Of a DNA stretch of 64,000 nucleotides, positions 28,962 to 37,554 are shown piece by piece; within the stretch, counting starts at the first letter, position 1; the number at the start of each line of letters is the position of its first letter. Source of the stretch: Peribacillus folii (GTDB lineage: Bacteria; Bacillota; Bacilli; Bacillales; DSM-1321); NCBI RefSeq assembly GCF_030271255.1, contig NZ_JASJOM010000003.1:124001-188000 (forward strand), given 5' to 3'. Position numbers and translations under genes: made by a program. The notes under the pieces are model-generated. The model had not been told where the DNA came from, made no database searches, and worked only from the letters and a program-made list of their open reading frames with translations.

Positions 28962-29864
28962 TTGTCTATTGATATTTTCGGATTTCGTGCTTTATGGAGT
29001 CCTTATTATTTTTGTGCACTCGTACTAATAACGGCAGGTTATTTTTGGATCCTGACAAAAAAAAGGGGACAGGTTTCGGGCGGGACATCGCTTTCCGGAC
29101 GGCAAATCACGTATTTTTTATTGGCTATGATCCTTCTTTATATCGTGAAAGGCTCGCCGCTTGATTTACTGAGCCATATCATGTTCAGCGCCCATATGTT
29201 TCAAATGGCTCTGCTTTATCTTGTGATTCCCCCTTTATTCATCATTGCGATCCCAGCATGGCTGTGGAGATCTTTCATCAATTCAAGGGGGGTGCGTGGT
29301 TTCTTTCACTTCTTGACCAAACCTCTTTTTGCGCTTTTACTATTCAATGTCCTGTTCTCGTTATATCATATTCCGTTAGTATTCGACTTCATTAAGACGG
29401 GAATGTGGATACATGCAGGGTACACGGTACTTTTATTCACGACTGCCATTTTGATGTGGTTCCCGCTTGTCAATCAGCTGGCAGAGCACGAAAGCCTGTC
29501 AGGTGTAAAAAAGGTGGCATATATTTTCGGGAGTGGAATTTTGATGACGCCGGCTTGCGCCTTGATCATTTTTGCTAATGCACCGCTGTATGATACGTTT
29601 ACGAACGCGGAATCCTGGGCGAGCGCGATGGAGCTTTGCGTACCTGCATCAGCATTGGCCAACTTAACGCTCAGCGGTCCGGAAATGTTCAATGGCTTGC
29701 CCTTGCTCGAGGATCAACAGCTCGGCGGGGTTTTAATGAAGGTGATTCAAGAGATTGTGTTAGGCTATGTTTTAGGTGTCATTTTCTTTGCTTGGTTTAA
29801 AAAAGAGAATGGCGGGCAAAATGATATCGATCCGATCCCTGCAAATTTTCAGACTGTCAAATAG
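28962..29864 (+). CDS. ctaG: cytochrome oxidase assembly factor CtaG
   Basis: 300-residue membrane protein of the CtaG_B family (caa3_CtaG), with about seven helices and histidine-containing segments such as SHIMFSAHMFQM. It is needed for active caa3 oxidase, probably by delivering copper. TTG start behind GAGGTGG. Own promoter and terminator. Confidence 0.93.
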   Translation: MSIDIFGFRALWSPYYFCALVLITAGYFWILTKKRGQVSGGTSLSGRQITYFLLAMILLYIVKGSPLDLLSHIMFSAHMFQMALLYLVIPPLFIIAIPAWLWRSFINSRGVRGFFHFLTKPLFALLLFNVLFSLYHIPLVFDFIKTGMWIHAGYTVLLFTTAILMWFPLVNQLAEHESLSGVKKVAYIFGSGILMTPACALIIFANAPLYDTFTNAESWASAMELCVPASALANLTLSGPEMFNGLPLLEDQQLGGVLMKVIQEIVLGYVLGVIFFAWFKKENGGQNDIDPIPANFQTVK

Positions 29865-29875
29865 CTGATTCATGT

Positions 29876-29904
29876 AAAACTTGCCTGGGGGAGGCAAGTT
29901 TTTT
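29876..29904 (+). terminator. terminator of ctaG
   Basis: CTTGCCT pairs with AGGCAAG (29880-29898), flanked by A4 and T6. Confidence 0.88.
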
Positions 29905-30091
29905 ATCTGTTTCCGTCCGAACCGGTTCTGGTAATGTGGGTGGACAAGGTGAGCCTAAATAGCCAGTGATTTGTCTCGGCTTTTCTGTAAAAGTGAGCAT
30001 TCTGTTAATAATGCTTGATTTTATTGAATTTTATGATTGCCTCTTATAAAATGAAAGGTGATTAATAAATATAGAGAGGAATACAATTCTT

Positions 30092-30553
30092 ATGTCTTTA
30101 CCAATCCTTCCAACCATAAGTACAGCCTTCATTGTATTAAGTGCCATCACTGTTGCAATAGGGTGGTATCAAATTAAACAACGTAAAATCGAGACTCATA
30201 AAAAAACGATGATGGTAGCAGCCGTTTTTGCGGTGATCTTTTTCGCCATCTACCTTTCCAGAACGGTGTTTATCGGCAGTACGTCATTTGGCGGGCCAGA
30301 TGACATAAAAATTTATTACACGATCTTTTTGATCTTTCACATCACGCTTGCCACAACTGGAGCTGTATTGGGAATCATCATGCTTACCACTGGATTTAAA
30401 GGGAATTTTGCCATTCATAAAAAAATCGGACCTACGACGAGTATCATTTGGTTTTTCACAGGAATTACGGGTGTGGCCGTTTACATCCTGCTTTATGTCA
30501 TATATCATGGCGGAGAGACAACCTCTTTGATAAAGGCGATTTTAGGATTTTAA
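30092..30553 (+). CDS. ctaM: DUF420 protein, CtaM/YozB type oxidase maturation factor
   Basis: 153 residues, four to five membrane helices, DUF420 family, with FHITLATTGAVLG and HKKIGPTT. Staphylococcal CtaM and B. subtilis YozB are DUF420 proteins required for maturation of aa3-type oxidases. In B. subtilis the gene is far from cta; here it directly follows ctaG, which supports the role. Own ribosome binding site AGAGAGG; terminator follows. Confidence 0.85.
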   Translation: MSLPILPTISTAFIVLSAITVAIGWYQIKQRKIETHKKTMMVAAVFAVIFFAIYLSRTVFIGSTSFGGPDDIKIYYTIFLIFHITLATTGAVLGIIMLTTGFKGNFAIHKKIGPTTSIIWFFTGITGVAVYILLYVIYHGGETTSLIKAILGF

Positions 30554-30561
30554 AATGACGA

Positions 30562-30594
30562 AAAAGCCTGGTGCAAAAAGCATCAGGCTTTTGT
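30562..30594 (+). terminator. terminator of ctaM
   Basis: AAAAGCCTGGTGC (30562-30574) pairs with GCATCAGGCTTTT (30580-30592), one G-T pair. Confidence 0.88.
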
Positions 30595-30654
30595 ATTAAG
30601 TACATATAGGTAGACGGGATTAGCTAATTCGCACTGAGCTTTTCTTGAAAGCTA

Positions 30655-31017
30655 TTACAGGCCGTTGAACTGTGTAAGTTCTTCCTTCACCTGTGCAAGG
30701 ATTTTTTCACATTGTTTGACAAGGGATGGAGGGAAATCCTCACCTTCGCCATATTCGACTCCGTGCGGATAATAGTGCTTTCCCAGGAGCGGAACCATTA
30801 GTTTGATGACCGCCCTGTGGGCCCCGACATCGCCTTCTGTAGCATAGCCAAGTATTCGCAGGTAAAAGGTGCCTTCTTTTAATTCGAATTTACGATCGTA
30901 GCTCACTCTTTCGTAATCCCATTGTTCTGCACGAATTAAACCATATTGCGGCATCAGGTCATCTAATCGGTTTAGGTCGGCTGTGATATTTTCGATTCCA
31001 AAGCTTTCAAATTTCAC
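30655..31017 (-). CDS. ylbA: YugN/YlbA-like family protein
   Basis: 120-residue soluble protein of the YugN-like family (MKFESFGIENI..., YPHGVEYGEGEDFP). Position after the cta genes and length agree with ylbA of B. subtilis; function unknown. GTG start behind GGGAGGTA. The upstream gap 31018-31341 holds no other gene. Confidence 0.75.
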   Translation of the reverse strand: MKFESFGIENITADLNRLDDLMPQYGLIRAEQWDYERVSYDRKFELKEGTFYLRILGYATEGDVGAHRAVIKLMVPLLGKHYYPHGVEYGEGEDFPPSLVKQCEKILAQVKEELTQFNGL

Positions 31018-31268
31018 GAGTAGTACCTCCCATGTTCAGTATTTGAGAATGAAAATGACATACCGGGACAATATTATGTAAAGAATATATAAAAAATCTC
31101 CAAGTATGTTTATAATATACCATTTTATCCTATATTTTATAATAGTACGAATTGCTGGAAGTTGCAATGAACAAACCGATGTAATCCAATCATTCGCAAA
31201 TGTGCCGCTTGTGGATAAATTTAATGAAGCGTCAGCTTATCGTAAATTAGAAAATAATGATTGAACAG

Positions 31269-31277
31269 TGATATAAT
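31269..31277 (+). promoter_or_regulatory. candidate extended -10 promoter of ylbC
   Basis: TG at 31269-31270, one base, then perfect TATAAT at 31272-31277; the nine bases match the typA promoter. No good -35 box. The ylbC start is 65 bases downstream. Confidence 0.5.
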
Positions 31278-31341
31278 CAAGTTAGGTAAGAATGGCTTTA
31301 GCATAGGATACATAAAATAGATAGAGAGAGGGTGTGTTCCT

Positions 31342-32400
31342 CTGCGCAGATTAGGTAAGGTTTTGGTGTTGATCATTATTTTTTTCGTTATCGGTATTTA
31401 TCTTAACATCGGCAATGAAGATGAAGGAAACCCTCTTATTGATGGTGACAAAGGTGTCAACCCCAATGAACATATAAATGAAAAGTCCACTATCTCGGAA
31501 AAGGCGAGGGCGCCTGAAGCAACTGAAGGTCTTGCTGTAACAATCGGGAAAAATGCAAACGAGATTGAAGAGAAATTCGGCGAGCCTGACCGAATTGATC
31601 TGTCGGCTTACGGATATGAATGGTGGGTCTATAAAAAGGATTATAGCCATTATTTTCAATTAGCGGTTGAAGCGGGGAAAGTGGTGTCTGTATACGTAAT
31701 CGGTGAGAAGGTTAATGTGGCTCCTTTTAAAATCGGGCAAACCCTTGATGAGATCTATTCCAGCTTGTATGTGGAACCAACTGTTGATATTGAAGTCGAT
31801 GACAGTTCCTATCGATTTGAATTGTCTGAGGAAGATATGAACATGAGGCCGTTGATCAAACTGGGGAACATTCATGTTCAGCTGTATCTGGATAAATTCA
31901 CAGGTACCGTATCGAGCATCCGATTCTTGAATGATTCCGCCCTTTTAAAGCAGCAGCCCTACGAGTTGACCTATCATGGTAAACTGCCGAGTGCCGAGCT
32001 GCTATCTCAAGAAGACTTGGAGAAGGTGGAGGATGGAAATGAACAGCAAATTTTCGATATCACGAATATCATGCGCAGCAGATTCGGTTTGAAGCCCCTG
32101 GAATGGGATGTTCCTGCAGCGGAGGTTGCATATCTTCATAGCAGGGAGATGACAGACTCGACTGAGGGAACCCATGTTTCGGAAGCGAAAGGCGATTTGG
32201 AAAAACGCCTTGATGCTGGTCATGTTACGTATAAGGCAGCCGGTGAGAATATTGCCGCTAAATATGTAGACGCAGCAGCGGTGATGGAAGGCTGGCTCAA
32301 TAGTAAGGGTCATCGTGATACGATGCTGAGTGAAGAATTTACCGGTCTTGGTGTTGGCGTTTATAAAAAGTATTACACCCAGAATTTCATAAAAAAATAA
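31342..32400 (+). CDS. ylbC: YlbC, secreted CAP-domain protein
   Basis: 352 residues if started at CTG 31342, which lies seven bases after AGGGTG and gives LRRLGKV, a basic N-terminus before a hydrophobic signal anchor (about 8-24). The next in-frame candidate, TTG 31363, has no ribosome binding site and would lose the basic residues. A CAP-associated domain (about 70-200) is followed by a CAP/SCP domain (about 225-350) with HSREMTDST and AAGENIA. Extracytoplasmic; role unknown. Confidence 0.82.
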   Translation: MRRLGKVLVLIIIFFVIGIYLNIGNEDEGNPLIDGDKGVNPNEHINEKSTISEKARAPEATEGLAVTIGKNANEIEEKFGEPDRIDLSAYGYEWWVYKKDYSHYFQLAVEAGKVVSVYVIGEKVNVAPFKIGQTLDEIYSSLYVEPTVDIEVDDSSYRFELSEEDMNMRPLIKLGNIHVQLYLDKFTGTVSSIRFLNDSALLKQQPYELTYHGKLPSAELLSQEDLEKVEDGNEQQIFDITNIMRSRFGLKPLEWDVPAAEVAYLHSREMTDSTEGTHVSEAKGDLEKRLDAGHVTYKAAGENIAAKYVDAAAVMEGWLNSKGHRDTMLSEEFTGLGVGVYKKYYTQNFIKK

Positions 32401-32401
32401 T

Positions 32402-32432
32402 AAAACGGATCCGCTCTGGGTCCGTTTTATTA
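32402..32432. terminator. bidirectional terminator ylbC / thioesterase
   Basis: AAAACGGATCC (32402-32412) pairs with GGGTCCGTTTT (32418-32428), between converging genes. Confidence 0.85.
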
Positions 32433-32939
32433 TTTTCTCGTTTCTTTCATTTCCAAGATGAAAAAATTCCCTGTTGAAACAGCGCAAAGTTCCCCATCAT
32501 CACGGTGAACCTTCCCCTCGATGATGATCGTTTTGCTTCCCATATGGATTAATTCGCATGTACAAGTCAATACTTCTCCAATCGAAGGTTTAACATATCT
32601 TACCTGGATATCCGTAGTAACGGTCGCATACCCTATCGGAACGGTCGAACCGGCAAGTGTGCCCATGGCCGTATCAATGAGCGTGGCCAGCATCCCGCCA
32701 TGGGTGATGTTCAACTCATTATGTACAAGAGGTGTATTGGGCATGGTCATCGTAAGTTTCGTCCCCTCATTGCTTACATTCTTATTTAATTCAAGCAGGC
32801 TGGAAATATAGGAATATTTATTTTGCACCCTTCTTGCTTTCAATCCTGAGATTAATCCGGCTAATATGGATAATTCCTTTGTGTCCGCAGACTCTGCAAG
32901 CTCTTGAAATTCTTTGATCAAATCAATTGAATCCGTCAT
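32430..32939 (-). CDS. PaaI-family hotdog thioesterase
   Basis: 169 residues, hotdog fold. The motif HGGMLATLIDTAMG is the PaaI-type active-site helix, and VRYVKPSIGEVL is the following strand. Likely hydrolyses an acyl-CoA; substrate not predictable. ATG 32939 behind AAGGAGGG. It lies between ylbC and ylbD, where B. subtilis has no gene. Confidence 0.85.
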   Translation of the reverse strand: MTDSIDLIKEFQELAESADTKELSILAGLISGLKARRVQNKYSYISSLLELNKNVSNEGTKLTMTMPNTPLVHNELNITHGGMLATLIDTAMGTLAGSTVPIGYATVTTDIQVRYVKPSIGEVLTCTCELIHMGSKTIIIEGKVHRDDGELCAVSTGNFFILEMKETRK

Positions 32940-33069
32940 GTAAATCCCTCCTTTATTCCTGTTATTATACTATAAAGAAATGAATTACATCAGGAAATGA
33001 AGGGATGCACTTTTTATTTACCTGCTGCATATGGTGAAATAGGCGATGTCTAAGTGTGAGGTGAGAGTA

Positions 33070-33498
33070 ATGGCAAAAAAAAAGCGCCCCTCCGTGGATA
33101 GATTTCGGGAGTTTGTCAAGGAACATCCTTATTTAGTGAACGAAGTGAGAAGCAAGCAAGCGACATGGCAGGAACTTTTTGAGGAATGGTATTTACTCGG
33201 TGAAGAACATCCACGCTGGCGGGCTGAAGGCAAATTGCAGGATCCGATAGTGAATGCAGGATCCCCATCACAGCCGATGGAAAAGGAAGAGAGTACGGAG
33301 CTGCTCGGTTCGATCATGAGTGCAGTCAAAAATATGGATATGGGGCAGATTCAGCAATATATCACGAATGCCAATCAGGCAATTGGAGCCATCCAAGGAG
33401 TTCTCTCGGCTTTTCAGGGGAATAAATCAGGTGATTCCCCCCCTCCTTCAAAAGAAAAGGAGCAAAGATCCAACCCTTTTATATTCACAAAAGACTAA
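33070..33498 (+). CDS. ylbD: YlbD, putative spore coat protein
   Basis: 142 residues. Basic N-terminus (MAKKKRPSVDRF), then the YlbD core with FVKEHPYLVNEVR and EEWYLLGEEHPRW, and a charged, proline-rich C-terminus. The family is assigned to the spore coat. ATG 33070 chosen behind AGGTGAGA. It forms an operon with ylbE, 12 bases downstream. Confidence 0.85.
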   Translation: MAKKKRPSVDRFREFVKEHPYLVNEVRSKQATWQELFEEWYLLGEEHPRWRAEGKLQDPIVNAGSPSQPMEKEESTELLGSIMSAVKNMDMGQIQQYITNANQAIGAIQGVLSAFQGNKSGDSPPPSKEKEQRSNPFIFTKD

Positions 33499-33510
33499 GG
33501 AGGGATTGGC

Positions 33511-33753
33511 ATGCGTCAGAACATATATGAATTCATTCAAACCAATGAAGATATGCGAAATTACCTGCGAATTCAACCCGCTTGGTACAAAAGATTGATG
33601 CGTAATCCACATGAAGTGGATGTATTTGAAACCGAGGCCAAATATTACTTCGAGAAGTCGATCCCCCATCGTGTTTCCAAATTTTCGGAAAGTGTTCAGG
33701 TTGCCTCGATGATGCTTCATATGTTTCAAGCAATGAATACTTCAAGTGAATGA
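33511..33753 (+). CDS. ylbE: YlbE-like protein
   Basis: 80-residue soluble protein, YlbE family, with YLRIQPAWYKRLMRNP. Function unknown. AAGGAGGG upstream. Confidence 0.85.
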   Translation: MRQNIYEFIQTNEDMRNYLRIQPAWYKRLMRNPHEVDVFETEAKYYFEKSIPHRVSKFSESVQVASMMLHMFQAMNTSSE

Positions 33754-33813
33754 AGAAAAAAAGAGTAAATTACTCCTTTTGGCTAACAATAAAGGCAAAA
33801 GGGGGAAGATGGG

Positions 33814-34239
33814 ATGAAAAAAATAATTTTGGGTCTGGCAGTGTTGATGGCAGTGGCGGGTTGCGGCAAGAAAATACCCGAACCTGAAAATGCAAAAGTG
33901 GCTATACAGGATGTATCAACCCTAAAAGCTGCCACCACTGTATCAAGCATTCGAAATTCAGATGAGGATTTTCGGGTGAAAACGTTTGTAAAGGGCAATG
34001 CCGTTTATGTAGAGTGCTACTTGAAAAACTATGGTTTTTCAAACGAGAATGGTGAAAATGCGGCAACGGTGTCCGTATATATTGATAATGATAAAAAAGT
34101 CGATATGAAAACGGCAGCATTTATTGTAAAGGATGTCCCGAGTGGCATGCATAAAATGAAGCTTGAGATATTGGATGGTTCTGGAAAGAAAACGGGACTG
34201 CAAAAAGAGTTTGAGGTACATATCACTTCTTCGCTCTAA
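33814..34239 (+). CDS. small lipoprotein, unknown function
   Basis: 141 residues with a clear lipoprotein signal, MKKIILGLAVLMAVAGCGKK, lipobox VAGC (Cys17). The mature part looks like one beta-sandwich domain (VYVECYLKNYGF, AATVSVYIDN). No family recognised. Start behind AAAAGGGGGAAG. It is inserted between ylbE and ricF, which are adjacent in B. subtilis. Confidence 0.8.
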   Translation: MKKIILGLAVLMAVAGCGKKIPEPENAKVAIQDVSTLKAATTVSSIRNSDEDFRVKTFVKGNAVYVECYLKNYGFSNENGENAATVSVYIDNDKKVDMKTAAFIVKDVPSGMHKMKLEILDGSGKKTGLQKEFEVHITSSL

Positions 34240-34299
34240 TTAAACCATTAGCATCTGTAAGGGAGTAATGGTAAAATGAAGGTGGAGGTGAGCTTGTTC

Positions 34300-34749
34300 A
34301 TGCTTGCTACTATGGAAATCATCGACATTCTGCAACAGGCTGATGGATTGGCTGAAATGATCCTTCATTCTGATATAGGGGAAGAATATCTCCTTAGTTT
34401 ATATAAATTACAAAGTGACAAAGAGGCACAGCGGAAAATCTCGAAGTTTACTTCTTTAAAGGATCTTTTTGAGGATGTTCAAAGGTTCGGTAAGTATCAC
34501 CCTGATTATAAGCGCATCAATTTGGAAACGAGGGAAGCTAAACGAGATATGGATATGCACGATACAGTTGCCGATTTTAAGAGGGCGGAGACAGAACTGC
34601 AGTCCGTTCTTGATGAAATAAGCGGAAGGATCGGCCGTGCGGTTTCCGAGCAGGTCAAAACGCCTGCGGGCAATCCATTTTTTGTATCTTCGGGTGGGTG
34701 TTCTACCGGAAGCTGTGGCACGGGCGGAAGCTGTGGGTGCTCCGCTTAA
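34300..34749 (+). CDS. ricF: RicF (YlbF), subunit of the RicAFT RNA-processing complex
   Basis: 149 residues. RicF acts with RicA and RicT in competence, sporulation and biofilm control, and in RNase Y-dependent mRNA processing; the complex carries [4Fe-4S] clusters. The helical core has VQRFGKYHPDY; the tail holds Cys134, Cys139, Cys145 and Cys147 (GGCSTGSCGTGGSCGC), likely cluster ligands. ATG 34300 (MLATME) chosen behind GGAGGTGAG; an upstream GTG-type extension is unneeded. Confidence 0.92.
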   Translation: MLATMEIIDILQQADGLAEMILHSDIGEEYLLSLYKLQSDKEAQRKISKFTSLKDLFEDVQRFGKYHPDYKRINLETREAKRDMDMHDTVADFKRAETELQSVLDEISGRIGRAVSEQVKTPAGNPFFVSSGGCSTGSCGTGGSCGCSA

Positions 34750-34775
34750 ATTGCCCGCTTTGACAGCAGCGCAAC

Positions 34776-34809
34776 AAAGCCGCCGGATCTTCGTATCCGG
34801 TGGCTTTTT
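34776..34809 (+). terminator. terminator of ricF
   Basis: AAAGCCGCCGGAT (34776-34788) pairs with ATCCGGTGGCTTT (34795-34807), then more T. Confidence 0.9.
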
Positions 34810-34840
34810 GTGTGCGGAACTTATAAAACGCCGATCATGG

Positions 34841-35158
34841 TCAACTGCGAAAAAGGATACAATCCGGACATAGGTTACCGCAGCAAAACATCTTTTTCTG
34901 AGGAACAAAAAAACGATGGCGAAAAACATGGATATGCTCTTCCTGCCTAACGAAAATGGTTTCGCAATGGAGCTGTTTGCCGCGCATTGAATGGCTTGCC
35001 GCTTTTTTTATGAGATAAATAAGCAACCGTTCATCGCCAGAATGATAATGGATATAAAGGAAGGGAATACCTGTGAACTTCTTCACCGAAGCCTCCGTTA
35101 TTTCATCATGTGACAGAAGGCGAGTAATAAATTGATGCCAAATTGGATCTAAATCCAT
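34841..35158 (-). CDS. small protein with cysteine motif, unknown function
   Basis: 105 residues, probably soluble, beginning MDLDPIWHQFITRLL. Histidine-rich middle (FLYIHYHSGD, HIHVFRHRFF) and a C-terminal CCGNLCPDC run suggest metal binding. ATG 35158 behind AAGGGAG. I do not recognise the family. It lies antisense between ricF and ylbG. Confidence 0.75.
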   Translation of the reverse strand: MDLDPIWHQFITRLLSHDEITEASVKKFTGIPFLYIHYHSGDERLLIYLIKKAASHSMRGKQLHCETIFVRQEEHIHVFRHRFFVPQKKMFCCGNLCPDCILFRS

Positions 35159-35296
35159 CGTTTTGTGAGCTCCCTTCCGGCATGTATATTCTTAATTGTG
35201 AGAGAATTTCGTTTATAATCTTTTTTCTTGGTTGAAAGTGAAGATTCTGCTATGCTACACTTAGTTAAAACCTTTATAAAAGGGAGTTATCGAGAT

Positions 35297-35572
35297 ATGC
35301 TTGGAGCGAGACAAGGAATCATCGTCTATTTACATACATTAAAACAAGCAAAAATGCTTAGGAAATTCGGGAATATCCATTATGTATCGAAAAAATTGAA
35401 ATATGTGGTCCTTTATACGAATATGGATGAAGTGGAGCCATTAGTGGAAAAACTGAACAATTATTCGTTCGTAAAAAAAGTGGACCTTTCGTATAAACCC
35501 TTCTTGAAGGTGGAATTCGAAAACTCCAAACCGGATAAGGCGAAGGAATACGATTATAAGATGGGGATTTGA
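35297..35572 (+). CDS. ylbG: YlbG, UPF0298 (DUF2129) protein
   Basis: 91 residues, [19 protein letters not shown], the usual start of the family. Function unknown; cytoplasmic. ATG 35297 behind AAAGGGAG; an upstream in-frame extension of 23 codons has no ribosome binding site. Terminator follows. Confidence 0.88.
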   Translation: MLGARQGIIVYLHTLKQAKMLRKFGNIHYVSKKLKYVVLYTNMDEVEPLVEKLNNYSFVKKVDLSYKPFLKVEFENSKPDKAKEYDYKMGI

Positions 35573-35573
35573 A

Positions 35574-35605
35574 AAAACTGACTCAGCAGGAGTCAGTTTT
35601 TTTTT
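35574..35605. terminator. terminator of ylbG, shared with the opposing gene
   Basis: AAAACTGACTC (35574-35584) pairs with GAGTCAGTTTT (35590-35600), then T. Confidence 0.9.
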
Positions 35606-35993
35606 AGCCTAAAGGTGGAAGGTACCTATTCATGCGCAAAATGCCGATTAAATGTTGATAGTAAAGCTCGGTTTCTGCAAAAAGCACCGAGGGTTTAACA
35701 TCGATTTCAATGATGGGCTTTTCCAGTTCTTCAGCCAGCCCTTCAAAAAGCTCATAACGTTTATTTTTGGTAATATGCGGGTTTGGTATCCCTTCACGGC
35801 AAATGTAAAGCGGTTGGAATTTTCCTGGGTCTGTAGGCTGTAAGACGATGACCGGGGAGGTCACCTTTTTATCGTTTATGGTTGTATTCAGCGCTAAAAG
35901 CCTGATGACACGATGTTTTTGGTTGCGTCCTACCTCAAGCAGTTCATAGATATCAGAATGTCCATGTCCAAGTTCAATAAAACGTTGAATCAA
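35604..35993 (-). CDS. conserved protein of unknown function
   Basis: 129 residues, soluble, beginning MIQRFIELGHGHSDIYELLE, with IVLQPTDPGKFQPLYICREG in the middle. TTG start behind AGGAGAGG. I cannot name its family. It lies between ylbG and rsmD on the opposite strand. Confidence 0.75.
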   Translation of the reverse strand: MIQRFIELGHGHSDIYELLEVGRNQKHRVIRLLALNTTINDKKVTSPVIVLQPTDPGKFQPLYICREGIPNPHITKNKRYELFEGLAEELEKPIIEIDVKPSVLFAETELYYQHLIGILRMNRYLPPLG

Positions 35994-36099
35994 TTAAACC
36001 TCTCCTAACTAGCTTATTATTCATTACTTTATCATTTTCCCCCTTAAAAGAGAAGGGGGCAACTTCATTTATGGCTGAATCTTGGCATGGGATAAAATT

Positions 36100-36248
36100 A
36101 AAAAAAGCCCTGCAAAAAATTTGCAGGGTCCTTCTATGTCTAACTATGGACCAGAAGGCAAAGGGAGAGGAGAAACCGGAGGAAGAACTTATGGGGAAAC
36201 GTAAGCCTTCTCCGCGGTTGGCAACAACACCTAAAAAGGAATGTTGTT
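36100..36248 (-). ncRNA. candidate trans-acting small RNA
   Basis: A leftward unit with a promoter (36255-36284), about 150 transcribed bases, and a strong terminator: TTTGCAGGG with CCCTGCAAA around a three-base loop (36108-36128), then seven U. No leftward gene lies upstream, so this terminator has no other purpose. The transcript has a C/U-rich stretch (about 36148-36190) with CTTCCTCC, CTCCT and CTCCC runs complementary to ribosome binding sites, plus a TTTCCCC. It resembles regulators that block translation, but matches no sRNA I know. Confidence 0.45.
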
Positions 36249-36254
36249 AATCTT

Positions 36255-36284
36255 ATTATGGCCAAAATTTGTTATCTTATTCAA
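36255..36284 (-). promoter_or_regulatory. candidate promoter of the small RNA
   Basis: On the minus strand: TTGAAT (36284-36279), 18-base spacer, CATAAT (36260-36255). Predicted start near 36248. Confidence 0.5.
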
Positions 36285-36449
36285 ATTGAAAAAGATTTCT
36301 AAAGAATGAATGTATCTTGTCGCCAAAAGTTAAACCGTAAGCGTGGACCTATCACGCCATAAAGGAATCGGAATAAATATTGGTTTGCTTTTTCGAATAT
36401 GTTAGGATAGGAAAGTAACAGAAATTTGTCATAAAATGTGGTGAGAATG

Positions 36450-37025
36450 ATGAGGGTCGTTTCCGGAATATGTAAAGGGAGACCACTTAAGGCTGTACCG
36501 GGTATGGGAACCCGGCCTACTACGGATAAAGTGAAGGAATCCATTTTTAATATGATTGGACCTTATTTCGAAGGAGGATTGGTCCTCGACTTGTTTGCAG
36601 GCAGCGGCGGCCTTGGAATTGAAGCGTTAAGCAGGGGCATGGATAAAGCCATATTTGTTGATCGCGACTTTAAAGCAAATCAAACGGTTAAGGCCAATTT
36701 GGAGCTATGTAGGTTTACTGATCGTGCAGAAGTATACAAAAATGATTCAGAACGTGCTTTGAAAGCCTTGGCCAAGAGGGAAATGGCGTTTGAGTTGATT
36801 TTTCTTGATCCTCCGTATAAGAAACAAAAGCTTGTGGAAATTTTGGAAGAAATACATAAATACCGATTATTGAGCGATAGGGGATATATTGTTTGTGAGC
36901 ATGGCCATGATGTTACGTTGCCTGATTGTGTTGCTGGCTTTACCGTTAAGCGGAAAGAGGTTTATGGGGTCATCGCGGTTACGATTTATCAATGGGGAAA
37001 CGTACACGAACAGGGGGAACTATGA
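36450..37025 (+). CDS. rsmD: 16S rRNA (guanine-966 N2) methyltransferase
   Basis: 191 residues (YlbH). SAM-binding DLFAGSGGLGIEALSRG near 45-60 and the catalytic DPPY near 128. Methylates G966 of 16S rRNA. I choose ATG 36450 (MRVVSG); earlier in-frame GTG and ATG codons overlap the GGTGAG site. Directly joined to coaD. Confidence 0.93.
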   Translation: MRVVSGICKGRPLKAVPGMGTRPTTDKVKESIFNMIGPYFEGGLVLDLFAGSGGLGIEALSRGMDKAIFVDRDFKANQTVKANLELCRFTDRAEVYKNDSERALKALAKREMAFELIFLDPPYKKQKLVEILEEIHKYRLLSDRGYIVCEHGHDVTLPDCVAGFTVKRKEVYGVIAVTIYQWGNVHEQGEL

Positions 37026-37511
<486 letters not shown>

Positions 37512-37523
37512 GAATGAAAAAAG

Positions 37524-37553
37524 AGCATTGCTGCTGCGCAATGCTTTTTTTTG
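37524..37553. terminator. terminator coaD / ylbJ
   Basis: AGCATTGC (37524-37531) pairs with GCAATGCT (37538-37545), then T8. Confidence 0.88.
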
Positions 37554-37554
37554 T

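Noticed and set aside
32002..32487. 161-codon minus-strand frame opposite ylbC
   Set aside because: It is opposite the conserved CAP domain of ylbC and crosses the convergent terminator.
36136..36204. Plus-strand 22-residue glycine-rich peptide MSNYGPEGKGRGETGG...
   Set aside because: It is the A/G-rich complement of the C/U-rich small RNA candidate, and its ribosome binding site is weak. The minus-strand RNA explains the composition better.
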